A program made the translations under genes and the position numbers. The notes under the pieces are model-generated. The model saw only the letters and a list, made by a program, of their open reading frames with translations. It had not been told where the DNA came from and did not search any database. Shown one piece after another: positions 6,932 through 7,119 of a stretch of 7,119 nt of DNA. The stretch is from Acidobacteriota bacterium (lineage in GTDB: Bacteria; Acidobacteriota; Terriglobia; Acidiferrales; UBA7541): positions 1-7,119 of the forward strand of contig QHYP01000177.1 in assembly GCA_003224195.1 (NCBI GenBank), read 5' to 3'. Within the stretch, counting starts at the first letter, position 1. Every line of letters begins with the position of its first letter.

Positions 6932-7119
6932 TTAGCGGGTCACCGAATCACCCCTACCGCTCGCCAGTTTGGATTTCGCTTCCAATACTTCCTCACGTTC
7001 AAGCACCATCATTCCTGCCGCTTCCGCACAAAACGCGGGGTCACAGTTGGAAACCTCCCGCAACCCTGCCCACTGCCACAAGAATTTCTTGAGTGATCGC
7101 ATTCCCATCAGGGATAGGT
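6932..7119 (-). CDS. Possible C-terminal end of an unknown protein (runs off right edge)
   Basis: A minus-strand frame is open from the right edge (base 7119) to a TAA at 6932-6934. Met codons at 7108 and 7102 would give a 58-residue or slightly shorter protein (MGMRSLKKFLWQWAGL... ending GDSVTR), but no ribosome binding site precedes them, so the true start may lie outside the window. The middle (MMVLEREEVLEAKSKLA) looks helical and charged. It lies 99 bases upstream of the small minus-strand gene that starts at 6832 and in the same direction, which would fit a two-gene unit. The opposite strand is also open across most of this stretch (6869-7096, TTG start), so the strand call is uncertain. 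No family is recognised. Confidence 0.3.
   Translation of the reverse strand, partial: LSLMGMRSLKKFLWQWAGLREVSNCDPAFCAEAAGMMVLEREEVLEAKSKLASGRGDSVTR

Noticed and set aside
6869..7096. Plus-strand frame of 75 codons with a TTG start near the right edge
   Set aside because: It has no ribosome binding site or recognisable motif and lies opposite a minus-strand frame that matches the direction of the neighbouring small gene. Neither strand is proven.

Overview
The window looks like a piece of a GC-rich bacterial chromosome, most likely from an acidobacterium (Acidobacteriota, Koribacter/Terriglobus-like). This is inferred from remembered family resemblance, not from a search. The clues are a secreted LysM-family protein of the type common in that phylum, a fused 3-dehydroquinate dehydratase/shikimate dehydrogenase, and a protease whose C-terminal half resembles a beta-rich domain I associate with acidobacterial exported proteins.

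Layout. Bases 1-273 hold the 5' part of a minus-strand gene for a secreted protein that runs off the left edge. Bases 274-418 are a divergent intergenic region with a plausible sigma-70-type promoter on each strand. Bases 419-4037 are a compact plus-strand operon, aroDE-trpE-trpG. Both junctions are 4-base ATGA overlaps, so translation is probably coupled. The three proteins supply 3-dehydroquinate dehydratase and shikimate dehydrogenase activity (common aromatic pathway) and both subunits of anthranilate synthase (first committed step to tryptophan). No trpD, trpC, trpF, trpB or trpA follows in the window.

Bases 4038-4837 form an unusually long non-coding stretch of about 800 bases. It holds several inverted repeats and a good-looking minus-strand promoter (TTGACA, 17-base spacer, extended -10) with no open reading frame behind it. 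Bases 4838-6472 encode an exported trypsin-fold serine protease with an intact His-Asp-Ser triad and a large C-terminal domain. From about 4140 onward base composition is visibly lower in GC than in the operon. To the right, on the minus strand, lie a small uncharacterised gene (6503-6832) and the possible tail of another (6932 to the edge). The right half therefore has an accessory-region character.

I found no CRISPR array, transposase, tRNA, rRNA or recognisable defence system. The most worthwhile leads are the orphan minus-strand promoter with its GC-rich palindrome, and the protease's C-terminal domain.
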